Assembly (NCBI GenBank): GCA_017618935.1
Contig: JAFZTG010000246.1
Coordinates: 1 to 5,882, forward strand
DNA: 5,882 nucleotides
Direction: 5' to 3'
Source: Bacteroidales bacterium
GTDB taxonomy: Bacteria > Bacteroidota > Bacteroidia > Bacteroidales > UBA1715
Shown here: in pieces, positions 5,086 to 5,882 of the stretch
Numbering within the stretch: the stretch's first letter is position 1
Layout of the letters: each line of letters begins with the position of its first letter
Position numbers and translations under genes: made by a program
Notes under the pieces: model-generated
Seen by the model: only the letters and a program-made list of their open reading frames with translations
Told to the model about the DNA's origin: nothing
Database searches by the model: none

Positions 5086-5882
5086 ATGGAAAATGAAACT
5101 AGACAAAATCCTGTTTCCGAAATCGCATTCGATTTGGGAACGGTCAATTCAGTTGTTGTAGCTGGTGGAAACGTACTTGTTGATGTGCCATCGTGGTTAG
5201 GTATTGAAATGGAAAGCAAAGGTCCCAAAGTTTGCTGCAAGTGGGACGAGGCAAGGAATATGAAAGGGCGGAACATTTCAACGGTTAAAATCATTCAACC
5301 AATGAAAAATGACAATATATTTTACAACAGCGTTGAACTTTTGGTTTCGGAATTGCTGCTGGAAGCAAAGAAAAAATGTTCCATATCGGCAGAAACGAAA
5401 ATCGGAATAGGAATCCCTCTGGATTTCACGTATGGCGACCGCCTTGTTTTTCGCGAAGCGTTCAAAAACCTTGGATGTAACAATGTGTATCTGATTCCTT
5501 CGATTTTTGCCGTTGCAATTGCCCAAGGATTGAATGTGAATAATGTCTTGGGCAAAATGATAATTGAAATTGGTGGCGGAAAAACACAGATTGCGGTGAT
5601 TTGTATGGGCGGAATTGTTGTGTGCGAAAGTATTCCTATTGGTGGCGAAGCCTTTACAGCGGCGATTCAGGAAGGATTGCGAATCAATCATAATATAAAA
5701 GTTAGTGAATGTACGGCGGAAGGAATAAAGAGAACGTCGGGAACGGCGCTTGTAGATATGGAAAATCCGCAAGCGTACTATGCTGTTTCTGGAGCGCACA
5801 TAGTCACGGCTGAGCAAATCGAAGTAAAACTTTCTCCGAACGAAATAGCCGAATGGTTAAACGAACCACTGACGAAGATAGA
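5086..5882 (+). CDS. Divergent MreB/actin-like protein, 3' end beyond window
   Basis: The first 265 residues of an MreB-family protein, open at the window edge. Landmarks match MreB in order: phosphate-1 loop DLGTVNS (16-22), a PSWLGIE segment (35-41), the IQPMKNDNIF region (70-79; MreB xRPMKDGVIADF), IGIPLDFTYGDR then FREAFKNLG (107-130), LIPSIFAVAIAQGL (136-149), and the phosphate-2 region IIEIGGGKTQIAV (159-171), followed by IPIGGEAF (183-190). MreB proteins form ATP-dependent filaments beneath the membrane that guide cell-wall synthesis. Several active-site residues differ from Caulobacter MreB: Glu140 to Ser139, Thr167 to Lys166, and Asp162 to Glu161. ATP hydrolysis is therefore probably altered or lost (inference). 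There is no mreC or mreD within view and the promoter carries the shared operator, so this is probably an accessory paralog, not the housekeeping mreB. Confidence 0.8.
   Translation, partial: MENETRQNPVSEIAFDLGTVNSVVVAGGNVLVDVPSWLGIEMESKGPKVCCKWDEARNMKGRNISTVKIIQPMKNDNIFYNSVELLVSELLLEAKKKCSISAETKIGIGIPLDFTYGDRLVFREAFKNLGCNNVYLIPSIFAVAIAQGLNVNNVLGKMIIEIGGGKTQIAVICMGGIVVCESIPIGGEAFTAAIQEGLRINHNIKVSECTAEGIKRTSGTALVDMENPQAYYAVSGAHIVTAEQIEVKLSPNEIAEWLNEPLTKI

Noticed and set aside
5278..5817. 179-residue reading frame on the minus strand
   Set aside because: It is antisense to the MreB-like gene, whose product matches a known family. The minus-strand translation is Arg/Phe/Asn-rich with no family likeness.

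Overview
The window looks like a chromosomal segment of a Bacteroidota (Bacteroidetes) bacterium. The evidence is the moderately AT-rich sequence, gene starts with A/T-rich leaders and almost no Shine-Dalgarno sequence, several matches to the Bacteroidetes -7 promoter element TAnnTTTG, and an intergenic cluster of CCGTAGG-type hairpins of a kind common in that phylum. The genus cannot be told from the sequence. All genes read on the + strand.

Layout: (1) 39-1948 is a two-gene unit, a full-length ornithine carbamoyltransferase (argF) overlapping a CPBP-family intramembrane protease by 7 nt. (2) 2036-2581 encodes a 181-residue protein that aligns by eye with the second half of FtsZ (central helix H7, T7 catalytic loop, C-terminal subdomain) and has no GTP-binding half. 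(3) 2702-2914 and 2966-3103 are two small unrecognised genes (70 and 45 residues), followed by a strong rho-independent terminator. (4) 3173-4828 is a 551-residue PD-(D/E)XK-nuclease-type protein with its own promoter and AGA/ATA-rich codon use. (5) 4858-5008 is a four-hairpin intergenic repeat element bounded by a 9-bp inverted repeat. (6) From 5086 to the window edge runs the first 265 residues of a divergent MreB/actin-like protein whose ATPase residues are substituted.

The most interesting signal is regulatory. The FtsZ-half gene, the 70-residue acidic gene and the MreB-like gene are each preceded by the same 41-nt module: a TGCC-N7-GGCA inverted repeat, exactly 11 nt, then a TAnnTTTG-like -7 element. 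It occurs upstream of these three genes and I found it nowhere else in the window. A GTPase-less tubulin-family protein and a catalytically altered actin-family protein therefore appear to belong to one regulon. I suggest a previously undescribed accessory cytoskeleton module that acts on, or alongside, the housekeeping FtsZ and MreB. The nuclease gene, with its own terminator and promoter on one side and a repeat element on the other, may be an insertion into this module. The homology calls are from recognition by eye. The functional model is inference.
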